Part shown: positions 32,820 to 40,597 of the stretch, piece by piece
Position numbering within the stretch: the first letter of the stretch is position 1
Layout of the letters: each line of letters opens with the position of its first letter
Source of the DNA: an uncultured Prevotellaceae bacterium
GTDB taxonomy: Bacteria; Bacteroidota; Bacteroidia; Bacteroidales; Bacteroidaceae
NCBI GenBank assembly: GCA_900315075.1
Contig: OMXV01000029.1
Location: 1-58,228, forward strand
Length of the DNA stretch: 58,228 bases
Reading direction: 5' to 3'
Notes under the pieces: generated by a model
What the model was told of the DNA's origin: nothing
Database searches by the model: none
What the model saw: only the letters and a program-made list of their open reading frames with translations
Position numbers and translations under genes: made by a program

Positions 32820-34271
32820 CTAATCACTTTTTAAAGTAGGCTCATAATTTATTTCAGAACCTTCTATAGTTAGTCCTTCGACATCCTCTTCTACGATGAC
32901 GGGACGGAAATCTTCTGCCTCTAAAGATAATTGCACATTTCTGAGGGTGATACCTCGGATGTGGCGTAGATAGAGTCCCCATGATGGCAATTCGCCAAAC
33001 ATGGAGAACTCAGGGTATTTTTCGATTTGTTCTGGTACGTCACCTTTGCGCCATAAGGGGATGTAAGCCATTCCCTTCGATGCACGTCCAGGATAGGTGA
33101 TGTGAACATTTTCCAACAACACATCCTCGATGCAGTTGCCAGGAATGCCGCAGATAGGTGCAGGGTGGATGTTGTGGAAATAGTCCACCTCGGGCCCCCG
33201 AAGGTCATAGTCGATGTCGGGACGTCCGAAAGGAATCTGTGCCGTGAGATTGGTAATGCGGATTCGGCGGACGGCACCTTTTCTATTGCCTGTCCGCTGT
33301 CCCAGTCGTATGAACAGAGCATTGCCTGTATTGACGGCTGTGATGCTATCAGCCACCACATCCTCTATCGTCGCCCCATCGACACTCTCAATAGCCAATG
33401 CTGAGCGGAAGGTGTCGAAAACACGGATACCATGGATTTGGATACGGCGGAATGCACCATATGAGGCAGAACCAAATTTCACGGCACTGGCACTGCTTCT
33501 GATTTCGCAGTCGCTGATAAAGATGTCCTCGTTGCCACTTTCAGTGTCGTAGGATTTCAGACAAATACCATCGTCGGCGCTGTTCACATGACAGTCAACG
33601 ATAATAACGTTATGACAGTCGGTTAAATCAATGCCGTCGTTGTTCCAATAGGCACGGTTGTAGATGTCGAGATGACGTAGGACCAAACCATTGCAGCGAT
33701 TGAACGATAGGCCCCATCCGGCACTGTTGCGCAGTCGCACACCCTCAATGCGTACATCGTCACAGCCGACGATATTGAGCAGTGTAGGACGTGCCAGTTC
33801 ACTCGGTCGGTGCCTGCGCTCGTTGTAGTTGGGGTCTTTCAATTCTCCCGTGTGGTGTAGACTGTCGATGGTCAGTGCTAATGCTAACCCTTGACCATCG
33901 ATGGTGCCCTTTCCTGTAATGGCGATTCCCTTGGCATTCTTCGCTATAATCAGTCCCCGGTGTGAGTTGTCTTTCAGACGGTCGCCTGCTGTCTGACCCA
34001 CTTCCACAAGTGAATAGTCGTAGGGGGATGTGCTGCCCAACAGAATGCTTCCTTCTTCCAAGTGTAGTTCTACACCGCTTTTCAGTTCCAACTGTCCGAT
34101 TAAGTAATTCCCTCGGCCGAACGTCACACGTCCACCGCCACAGTTGCTTGCCTTGTCAATCAAGGCTTGCAATGTGCCCGTGTCCATATCTGGCATAGCG
34201 CGGAAGTCCTGCCCCAAAGCCGCTAATGTCATAATGAAGTAAATGGTACAAATCAATGACATTCTTTTCAT
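32820..34271 (-). CDS. GH28 polygalacturonase-family hydrolase (second copy)
   Basis: 483 residues; ATG at 34271 gives the signal peptide (about 1-21), while a frame to 34292 adds only seven residues. The beta-helix contains N-N-D-G-I-D (211-215 region, Asp212 and Asp215) and S-A-D-D-G-I-C-L-K-S (Asp233-Asp234), the catalytic aspartates of GH28. The loop F-G-S-A-S-Y-G-A-F differs from that of the GH28 enzyme at 4867-6384, so the two probably act on different galacturonan ends. It is transcribed alone to the left, back to back with the 20-kb glycosidase operon. Confidence 0.9.
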   Translation of the reverse strand: MKRMSLICTIYFIMTLAALGQDFRAMPDMDTGTLQALIDKASNCGGGRVTFGRGNYLIGQLELKSGVELHLEEGSILLGSTSPYDYSLVEVGQTAGDRLKDNSHRGLIIAKNAKGIAITGKGTIDGQGLALALTIDSLHHTGELKDPNYNERRHRPSELARPTLLNIVGCDDVRIEGVRLRNSAGWGLSFNRCNGLVLRHLDIYNRAYWNNDGIDLTDCHNVIIVDCHVNSADDGICLKSYDTESGNEDIFISDCEIRSSASAVKFGSASYGAFRRIQIHGIRVFDTFRSALAIESVDGATIEDVVADSITAVNTGNALFIRLGQRTGNRKGAVRRIRITNLTAQIPFGRPDIDYDLRGPEVDYFHNIHPAPICGIPGNCIEDVLLENVHITYPGRASKGMAYIPLWRKGDVPEQIEKYPEFSMFGELPSWGLYLRHIRGITLRNVQLSLEAEDFRPVIVEEDVEGLTIEGSEINYEPTLKSD

Positions 34272-34305
34272 ACGGCATAAAGGTATAAACAATTTACCGA
34301 ACTGC

Positions 34306-34313
34306 CAAAAATA
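34306..34313 (-). promoter_or_regulatory. Promoter -7 box (TATTTTTG) of the leftward GH28 gene
   Basis: On the minus strand TATTTTTG matches TAnnTTTG and lies 34 bp before the ATG at 34271. Confidence 0.55.
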
Positions 34314-34481
34314 ATACGAATAATTGGTGGTAAGTATATCCTTTTTCCTCTGTGTTTTTGTGTCTTTGTGTCTAATTCTTTATTTTTTTGTTCAAAAGAG
34401 GGGTTAAAAAGGCGAATATTTCCATTATACAATTTATATATTTAGAAAAAATAATCTTCTGATTATCAATGTGTTGGTATT

Positions 34482-34506
34482 TGTATAAGGCTAATATCCT
34501 TATACA
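34482..34506. promoter_or_regulatory. Perfect 9-bp inverted repeat (operator) before the 20-kb operon
   Basis: TGTATAAGG (34482-34490) and CCTTATACA (34498-34506) are perfect reverse complements with a 7-bp spacer. The right half with two more bases, CTTATACATT, recurs before susC at the same distance from the -7 box. The position suits an activator. Confidence 0.65.
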
Positions 34507-34542
34507 TTTGCTTGTTTTCTTTATATTGCGCACGTAAACTGA

Positions 34543-34550
34543 TAATTTTG
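34543..34550 (+). promoter_or_regulatory. Promoter -7 box (TAATTTTG) of the 20-kb glycosidase operon
   Basis: A full TAnnTTTG match 23 bp before the ATG at 34574. Confidence 0.65.
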
Positions 34551-34573
34551 TCGAAACAAAAGTTGAAAGAATT

Positions 34574-36826
34574 ATGAAACGTTTACTCTTATTTGTGACA
34601 CTCATCGTGATGCTGCTGCCTGTGATGGCACAGGACAATAATCCTATTGCTCATCCAGAGGCAGTGGTCAAATCGGGAAAAGCACGCTTCACGGTGCTAA
34701 CCCCAGAAATGATTCGTATCCAATATAGTGATAAGAATTTGTTTGAGGATAGAGCTACATTTGCTATCGTCAACCGACGACTTCCCGTTCCTCATTTCAC
34801 AACAGAAGAGAAAGATGGATTCCTATATATCAAAACCGATGTTTTGACGCTTAAATATAAAATAGGTGGTATTGTCAGTACAGGCGTGGCAGCCGATGAT
34901 GTGCTGAACATCAGTTTCAATATGAACGGCAGGCAAGTGTTATGGTATCCAGGCAAGGATGACGCCCTCAATTTGAAAGGTACCACAAGAACACTCGACG
35001 GACAGATTGGTGATAACAAACGCCAGGAAATGGAGAATGGTTTGCTCTCAAGAGCTGGTTGGAGTATCATTGATGAGTCGCCACGTACTCGAAGAGGTGA
35101 TGGTTCCACCACTTTTGCCTTCGACAAAACTTATGACGGTATAGAGTGGATGGCAGAACCCGTTGACAAGGATGCGATAGACTGGTATTTCTTAGGGTAC
35201 GGCCATCAGTATAAGAAAGCTTTGGGCGATTTTATCAAGGTGGCAGGACGCCAGCCGATGCCGCCATTGTATGTGCTCGGATATTGGTACAGCAAATATC
35301 AGCGATATACTTCGGATGAGTTCATGGAGATTGTCAACGATGTGAAGCGCAATCAGATTCCCATGGATGTGATGATTTTCGATATGGACTGGCATACACA
35401 GGGATGGACCGGATGGACATGGGACCGTACGGCAATTCCCGACCCAGAAGGATTGATTGACTGGATGCATCAGCAGGGATTGAAGGTGGCGCTCAACCTT
35501 CATCCTGCAGATGGTGTGGATGACGATGAAGATTTCTTCACCGAGGTTCGCGACGATATGGGAATGGATGCACAGACGAAAGTGGTGCCCTGGAATCTGT
35601 CGGACCCCAAATTCTATCACTCGATGTTTAATCGCATTATCCGTGCAAGAGAAAAGCAGGGTGTTGATTTCTGGTGGATTGATTGGCAGCAGAACCTGAC
35701 AAGTAAATATGTGAATGGACTCGGAGAAACATTCTGGTGCAACCATGTTTTCTACAACGACATGCGTGTCAACAGACCCGACCATCGTCCGCTGATCTTC
35801 CACCGCTGGGGCGGACTGGGTAGCCATCGTTATCCCATTGGTTTCTCTGGCGACTCTTTCACCACATATGGTACATTGGCATGGCAACCCTATTTCACTG
35901 CTACTGCATCAAATGTAGGTTTTGGATATTGGGGACATGATTTGGGAGGACATCAACAGACGGGTGACAACGACCCCGAAATATATCTCAGATGGATGCA
36001 GTATGGTGTTTTCACTCCGATTTTCCGTACACATGCCACCAACTGGCCCGGTATCGAGCGACGTATCTGGCATTATGAAAACTTCCCTTTGCTGCTCGAG
36101 ACTGTAAAACTACGCTATGCGCTGATGCCATACATCTATACTGCTGCACGTCAGGCTTACGATACAGGCGTGAGCATTTGCCGACCACTCTATTATGATT
36201 CACCCGAGCACAATAATGCCTATCTATTCGAGGATGAATATATGTTTGGTGATGATATCCTTGTGGCTCCCGTGGTTACCCCGTCGGAGGCAGATGGTAA
36301 GGCCGTGAGGAGGACATGGCTCCCCGAGGGCAAATGGTTTGATGTCTGTCGTAATCAAGTGGTCGAGGGAAATCGTGTCTTTACAGACCACTATGCACAG
36401 CAGGAAATACCTTATTTCTATCGTGCTGGTACGGTGATTGTCAATAATCCCCCGATGATGAACCTCAACACACGACCTGACAGACTTATTTTGAAAATTG
36501 TTCCCGGTGCCGATGGAGGTACTTCTCTTTACGAGGACGAGGGTGATACCGAAGGCTACAAGGACGGAGCATACACCACCACTCAGATTAATCATCAAGG
36601 AAATACCGTCACGATCATGCCTCGCAAAGGGTTGTTCCCCGGAATGCCTGAGCAGAGAGCCTATACATTGGAGTTCTTAGCACAGTCGCAACCGGTATCT
36701 GTCAGTGTCAATGGGCAGCGTCAAGTTAATGGAACGTGGAATTATGATCAACAGACAAAGATTGTCACGGTATATGTGCCGGCAACGGCATGTGACAAGA
36801 AGATAGAGGTTTCGTTAAGTTTTTAA
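34574..36826 (+). CDS. GH31 glycosidase, paralogue 1 (no C-terminal tail)
   Basis: 750 residues, signal peptide about 1-19. GH31 layout: N-terminal beta-sandwich (about 25-215), TIM barrel (about 220-540), C-terminal beta domains. The nucleophile is Asp370 in D-F-W-W-I-D-W-Q-Q and the acid/base Asp427 in G-F-S-G-D-S. This W-W-I-D-W subgroup differs from the W-N-D-M-N-E alpha-glucosidases such as the protein at 40598. GH31 enzymes cleave alpha-linked glucose, xylose, galactose or GalNAc; the target here is open. It is closely similar throughout to the enzyme at 42923-45349 but stops right after the last beta domain. First gene of the operon; the next gene starts 21 bp downstream. Confidence 0.9.
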   Translation: MKRLLLFVTLIVMLLPVMAQDNNPIAHPEAVVKSGKARFTVLTPEMIRIQYSDKNLFEDRATFAIVNRRLPVPHFTTEEKDGFLYIKTDVLTLKYKIGGIVSTGVAADDVLNISFNMNGRQVLWYPGKDDALNLKGTTRTLDGQIGDNKRQEMENGLLSRAGWSIIDESPRTRRGDGSTTFAFDKTYDGIEWMAEPVDKDAIDWYFLGYGHQYKKALGDFIKVAGRQPMPPLYVLGYWYSKYQRYTSDEFMEIVNDVKRNQIPMDVMIFDMDWHTQGWTGWTWDRTAIPDPEGLIDWMHQQGLKVALNLHPADGVDDDEDFFTEVRDDMGMDAQTKVVPWNLSDPKFYHSMFNRIIRAREKQGVDFWWIDWQQNLTSKYVNGLGETFWCNHVFYNDMRVNRPDHRPLIFHRWGGLGSHRYPIGFSGDSFTTYGTLAWQPYFTATASNVGFGYWGHDLGGHQQTGDNDPEIYLRWMQYGVFTPIFRTHATNWPGIERRIWHYENFPLLLETVKLRYALMPYIYTAARQAYDTGVSICRPLYYDSPEHNNAYLFEDEYMFGDDILVAPVVTPSEADGKAVRRTWLPEGKWFDVCRNQVVEGNRVFTDHYAQQEIPYFYRAGTVIVNNPPMMNLNTRPDRLILKIVPGADGGTSLYEDEGDTEGYKDGAYTTTQINHQGNTVTIMPRKGLFPGMPEQRAYTLEFLAQSQPVSVSVNGQRQVNGTWNYDQQTKIVTVYVPATACDKKIEVSLSF

Positions 36827-36847
36827 TTGGACAAGGAGAAATTGGCT

Positions 36848-37582
36848 ATGAATAATATGATTAAGAAGGTATTTGTATTGGCTTGGATGCTGGTCATCTC
36901 TATGGGGATATCAGCCCAGAAATATCAAGACTTGTGGGTGATGGGTACGGCTGTGCCTGGAGGTGTGCAGAAGTTAATCAATGTGGGTGACGGCGATTAT
37001 AAATATGCTGGAACACTCAAGGAAGGAGAGCTTCGCATAATGACAACAAAAAAAGTAGGTAAGACGACGCGCTTCTTAGCACCAGCCGTACCCGATGCCA
37101 ATATTGCTAACCATGGTATCTCTTTCAAGGAGACAGCAGATGCTAACTCTTCAGCATGGCAAGTTGTTGTCGGTGAAGACAGATATAAATTTACTGTCAG
37201 TACGATGCAGATGAAATTGCATGGGGAGATTTTTCAACCCTGGGGTGAATTATTTATCGCTGGCGGTGCCACCGAGGCAGGGTGGAAAGAGGGAAAGATG
37301 CTCCTCATGAAACAAGATGTGGATAATCCCTGTATCTGGAGATGGGAAGGTGAACTGAAAAAGCGTCCAGAGAATGAAGAGCCTACCAGTTTTAAGTTCC
37401 AGGGCCAAGACAGATGGTATCCTAAAAATATACATCCTTATAAACAGGGTGCTGATGTCCTGACAGAAAATCGGTTTAGAGTTGGCGGTAACGATACGAA
37501 ATGGATGATTTCACGTGATGGTATCTATCGCATTACCATAGACCTCTTCAATGAAATAATCAAAGCAGAATTTGTTAAATAA
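36848..37582 (+). CDS. SusE/SusF-like secreted glycan-binding protein 1
   Basis: 244 residues from ATG 36848; the TTG frame from 36827 is not a credible start. Signal peptide about 1-23 (S-M-G-I-S-A-Q), no lipobox. Two repeated SusE/F-type binding domains are visible: L-W-V-M-G-T-A-V-P-G-G (about 28-38) and L-F-I-A-G-G-A-T-E-A-G-W (about 135-146), the second ending in G-I-Y-R-I-T-I-D-L-F. It is paired with the GH31 gene before it, and the same pair recurs at 42923-46266. It probably holds the GH31 substrate; it has no catalytic motif. Confidence 0.75.
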   Translation: MNNMIKKVFVLAWMLVISMGISAQKYQDLWVMGTAVPGGVQKLINVGDGDYKYAGTLKEGELRIMTTKKVGKTTRFLAPAVPDANIANHGISFKETADANSSAWQVVVGEDRYKFTVSTMQMKLHGEIFQPWGELFIAGGATEAGWKEGKMLLMKQDVDNPCIWRWEGELKKRPENEEPTSFKFQGQDRWYPKNIHPYKQGADVLTENRFRVGGNDTKWMISRDGIYRITIDLFNEIIKAEFVK

Positions 37583-37593
37583 CTAAAAACCAA

Positions 37594-40590
37594 ATGTTTA
37601 TGAAAAAGAATTTACTTTATGCACTCCTTACCCTTATTTGTATGGGGTTAGGCAGTACCAAGGCTATGGCTTTGGATCAGGTGGATGGAGTCTATCAGAT
37701 TGGGAATGCCCAAGAACTGGAAGATTTCTCGAATATGGTTGCCAGTGGCAACGGTGCCATCTCTGGCGCTCTGACAGCCGATATCGACATGTCGGGAGTA
37801 ACTCATACTCCTATTGGCACTGCCAGCAGCAAGTTTACTGGCTCGTTTGACGGTCAGCAGCATTTCATCAGCAACATGGTCATCGATACTCCCGAGAGTG
37901 AGTACGTGGGCTTGTTTGGTGTGATTGGCGATGGCGCTTACATCAAGAATGTGATTGTCGATGCAACATGCTCTATCTCTGGACTTCGTTTCGTGGCAGG
38001 TATCGCTGGTGGTACCAACGGCGGTGGTTCGGTGACATTTGAGAATTGTGGCAATGAGGCAAGCATTGGTGCCCAGGAGGAGAATGCTGCTGGTATTTGT
38101 GGCGTAAGTATGTGGAGCCAGTGTGGCATCAAGATGATTAATTGTTTCAACACCGGTGGCATCTCTGGCAATCGTGAGTGTGCCGCTCTCTGTGGCTGGG
38201 TTGGCGACAATGGCAGCGAGATTACCAATTGCTACAATGCTGGTTTCATCATTGGAATGGATGGCAGCAACTCGATGTGGAGAAATGGCAATGGTAAGGG
38301 AACGAACAACTACGACACCTACGGAAATCAAGGTACACTGATCAGTGAAGATGAGTATGACCTGAGTTCTGGCGCTGTGGCATACCAAATCAATGGCAAT
38401 CAGTCGGAAAATGTGATATGGTATCAGACTTTGGGCGAGGATTTGCATCCTGTTCCATTTGCATCACACGGTGTGGTATATGCTGTTGGCGACCTCAATT
38501 GCGATGGTTCCTCAAAGAGTGGTGACATCACTTTCTCGAATGTCAATGAGTCAAATCGCGACCCTCATCAGTTTGTAGAGGGTATCTGCTCTGTTTGCGG
38601 TGCTGTCGATACAGAATATCTGCCCCTCAACGATGGCTTCTATGACTTGGCTACTGCTGCTGATTTGAATTGGTTTGCTGCGCTTATCAACCAAGGTACC
38701 AAGAAAGTGAATGCCCGTCTGACTGCCGACATCGATTTCACTGCCTATAGCAAGAAAGATGTGATGATTGGCGGAAATGCCTATACCATGGACCAGAACA
38801 ATGCTTTCGAGGGTGTCTTTGATGGCCAGGAGCATAAGGTGACCGTAGAGTATCATTCTTCTTACGACGGTGTCGCTTTGTTTAAGTTTATCAACAATGC
38901 TACCGTTAGCAACCTCATTGTTGATGGAACTATTGAAAGTGCACAGCGCTATGCTGGTGGTTTGGTTTGCGCTACCTATGGTACGTGTCTGATTGAGAAT
39001 GTGGTCATCGCTGCAAATATTATTGGTTCATATCCTGGTGATGCCACACATGGTGGTATCAGTGCTATCTGCCATGATCGTCCTACCTTCCGCAATTGTG
39101 CTTTTGTGGGCACTATCAATGCTCCCGACTGTGAAGGTTCTGCCGCAATTATCGGCTATGCTCATGGCGAGGTTGAGACAATGATTGAGAACACTTACGT
39201 GGCTTCCTCTTTGCTGAGCATGACAGGTAACTCTACTGTTATCGCACGCCATGTACGCAATATGATTAACTGCTACTACACAGACAACATCGTCGATATG
39301 GTAGAGAATAATGCTACTATGGTCAGCGAGGCAAGTGTCGTTTCTGGAGAACTTTCCTATATGCTCAATACCAACGGCAATACCGATGCATGGCGCCAGA
39401 ACCTTGGCGAGGATGCTTATCCTGTGCCATTCGCTTCTCACCTCATGGTCTATGCCAATGGTTCACTCAATTGTGACGGTACTCCTGGTGGCGACATCAC
39501 TTATTCCAATACTGAGAGCGACCCAGTTCGCGCCGACCATCAGTATGTTGACGACATCTGCTCTGTATGTGGTGCACGCATCATCCGTACTGGTGCTCAG
39601 TTGAAAGCACTTGCCGATGATGTCAACAATGGTGTGATTGATGGCAACGTGATTGTTGACCTCGCCAATGATATCGATATGGCTGGTATTACTTACGAGG
39701 GTGTTGGTACTCGTTTCAACCAGGTGGACGAAGAGGGCAACTCTCAGGATGTGAAACGTCCATACAAGGGTGTTTTCGATGGACATGGCTATAAAATCAA
39801 GAATATGATTATCGACAGTCAGGATGGCAACAAGGGTTTGTTCGGCGTTGTCAGTGGTGCTACGATTAAGAATGTGACAGTTGACAGCAGCTGTGAGATT
39901 TATTCTGTTGGTTATTCTGCTGGTATCGTTGGTACTTCTATCGGCCGCAATGTGCTGACCATTGAGAATTGTGGCAACGAGGCTATGGTAAATGTTGGCG
40001 CAAGTGGTGCTAATGGCGCTGGTATCTTGGGTGTGAACGACCTGAGTGAGGCTTATGTACGTATTGTCAATTGCTACAATGCTGGTGATATCGTTGGTCA
40101 GCGTGAATGTGGCGCTATCTCTGGATGGTTAGGCGACCAAGGTGAGATTATCAACTGCTATAACTGTGGTACAGTGGCTCCTGAGGCTATCGATGGCAAC
40201 CGTAGCTTTGCACGTTTCAATGGCGGTAGCATGGCATTTGTCAACTGCTACGAACTCAATGGCACACAAGACCAGATTGCTGTGGTCAGTGAAGAGGACG
40301 TAACTGGTGGAAAGCTCTGCTTCATGCTCAATGAGGGCAATGATGAGGATGTGTTCTTCCAGACTTTGGGTACAGACAGTCATCCTGTTCTCGACGCAAG
40401 TCATCTGAAGGTGGTGAAGGAGGGTGACAACTATATCAACCAGTCAGAAGGCATTACCACTGCACAAAATGGCACACAAACCCAGGAGGCTGTCTATGAC
40501 ATCTCCGGAGCACGTCTGCAGCACATGCAGCGCGGTATTAACATCGTGCGCATGTCTGACGGCACTGTGAAGAAAGTTTTGGTTCAGTAA
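37594..40590 (+). CDS. Large GLUG-repeat beta-helix adhesin with cysteine linkers and C-terminal tail
   Basis: 998 residues; start at 37594 or 37600. Signal peptide about 1-26. Three modules of about 320 residues follow, each with GLUG-type units (Y-V-G-L-F-G-V, G-L-F-G-V-V, A-G-I-V-G, N-C-Y-N-A-G) and F-D-G-Q-x-H / F-D-G-H-G-Y turns. Modules are joined by a short motif D-H-Q-Y/F-V-x-x-I-C-S-V-C-G-A, present twice, which looks like half of a zinc ribbon. The tail Y-D-I-S-G-A-R-L-Q-H-M ... N-I-V-R-M-S-D-G-T-V-K-K is shared with the binding protein at 45346. GLUG proteins are surface or extracellular; this one may anchor cells or enzymes to the glycan. Confidence 0.8.
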   Translation: MFMKKNLLYALLTLICMGLGSTKAMALDQVDGVYQIGNAQELEDFSNMVASGNGAISGALTADIDMSGVTHTPIGTASSKFTGSFDGQQHFISNMVIDTPESEYVGLFGVIGDGAYIKNVIVDATCSISGLRFVAGIAGGTNGGGSVTFENCGNEASIGAQEENAAGICGVSMWSQCGIKMINCFNTGGISGNRECAALCGWVGDNGSEITNCYNAGFIIGMDGSNSMWRNGNGKGTNNYDTYGNQGTLISEDEYDLSSGAVAYQINGNQSENVIWYQTLGEDLHPVPFASHGVVYAVGDLNCDGSSKSGDITFSNVNESNRDPHQFVEGICSVCGAVDTEYLPLNDGFYDLATAADLNWFAALINQGTKKVNARLTADIDFTAYSKKDVMIGGNAYTMDQNNAFEGVFDGQEHKVTVEYHSSYDGVALFKFINNATVSNLIVDGTIESAQRYAGGLVCATYGTCLIENVVIAANIIGSYPGDATHGGISAICHDRPTFRNCAFVGTINAPDCEGSAAIIGYAHGEVETMIENTYVASSLLSMTGNSTVIARHVRNMINCYYTDNIVDMVENNATMVSEASVVSGELSYMLNTNGNTDAWRQNLGEDAYPVPFASHLMVYANGSLNCDGTPGGDITYSNTESDPVRADHQYVDDICSVCGARIIRTGAQLKALADDVNNGVIDGNVIVDLANDIDMAGITYEGVGTRFNQVDEEGNSQDVKRPYKGVFDGHGYKIKNMIIDSQDGNKGLFGVVSGATIKNVTVDSSCEIYSVGYSAGIVGTSIGRNVLTIENCGNEAMVNVGASGANGAGILGVNDLSEAYVRIVNCYNAGDIVGQRECGAISGWLGDQGEIINCYNCGTVAPEAIDGNRSFARFNGGSMAFVNCYELNGTQDQIAVVSEEDVTGGKLCFMLNEGNDEDVFFQTLGTDSHPVLDASHLKVVKEGDNYINQSEGITTAQNGTQTQEAVYDISGARLQHMQRGINIVRMSDGTVKKVLVQ

Positions 40591-40597
40591 ATAAAGT

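Noticed and set aside
35192-35887. A 231-codon minus-strand frame opposite GH31 paralogue 1
   Set aside because: The sense frame holds the GH31 catalytic residues; the antisense frame shows no motif.
37648-38448. A 266-codon minus-strand frame opposite the GLUG adhesin
   Set aside because: It is made of Ile-, Ala- and Thr-rich low-complexity text created by the repetitive coding strand, with no promoter or family match.
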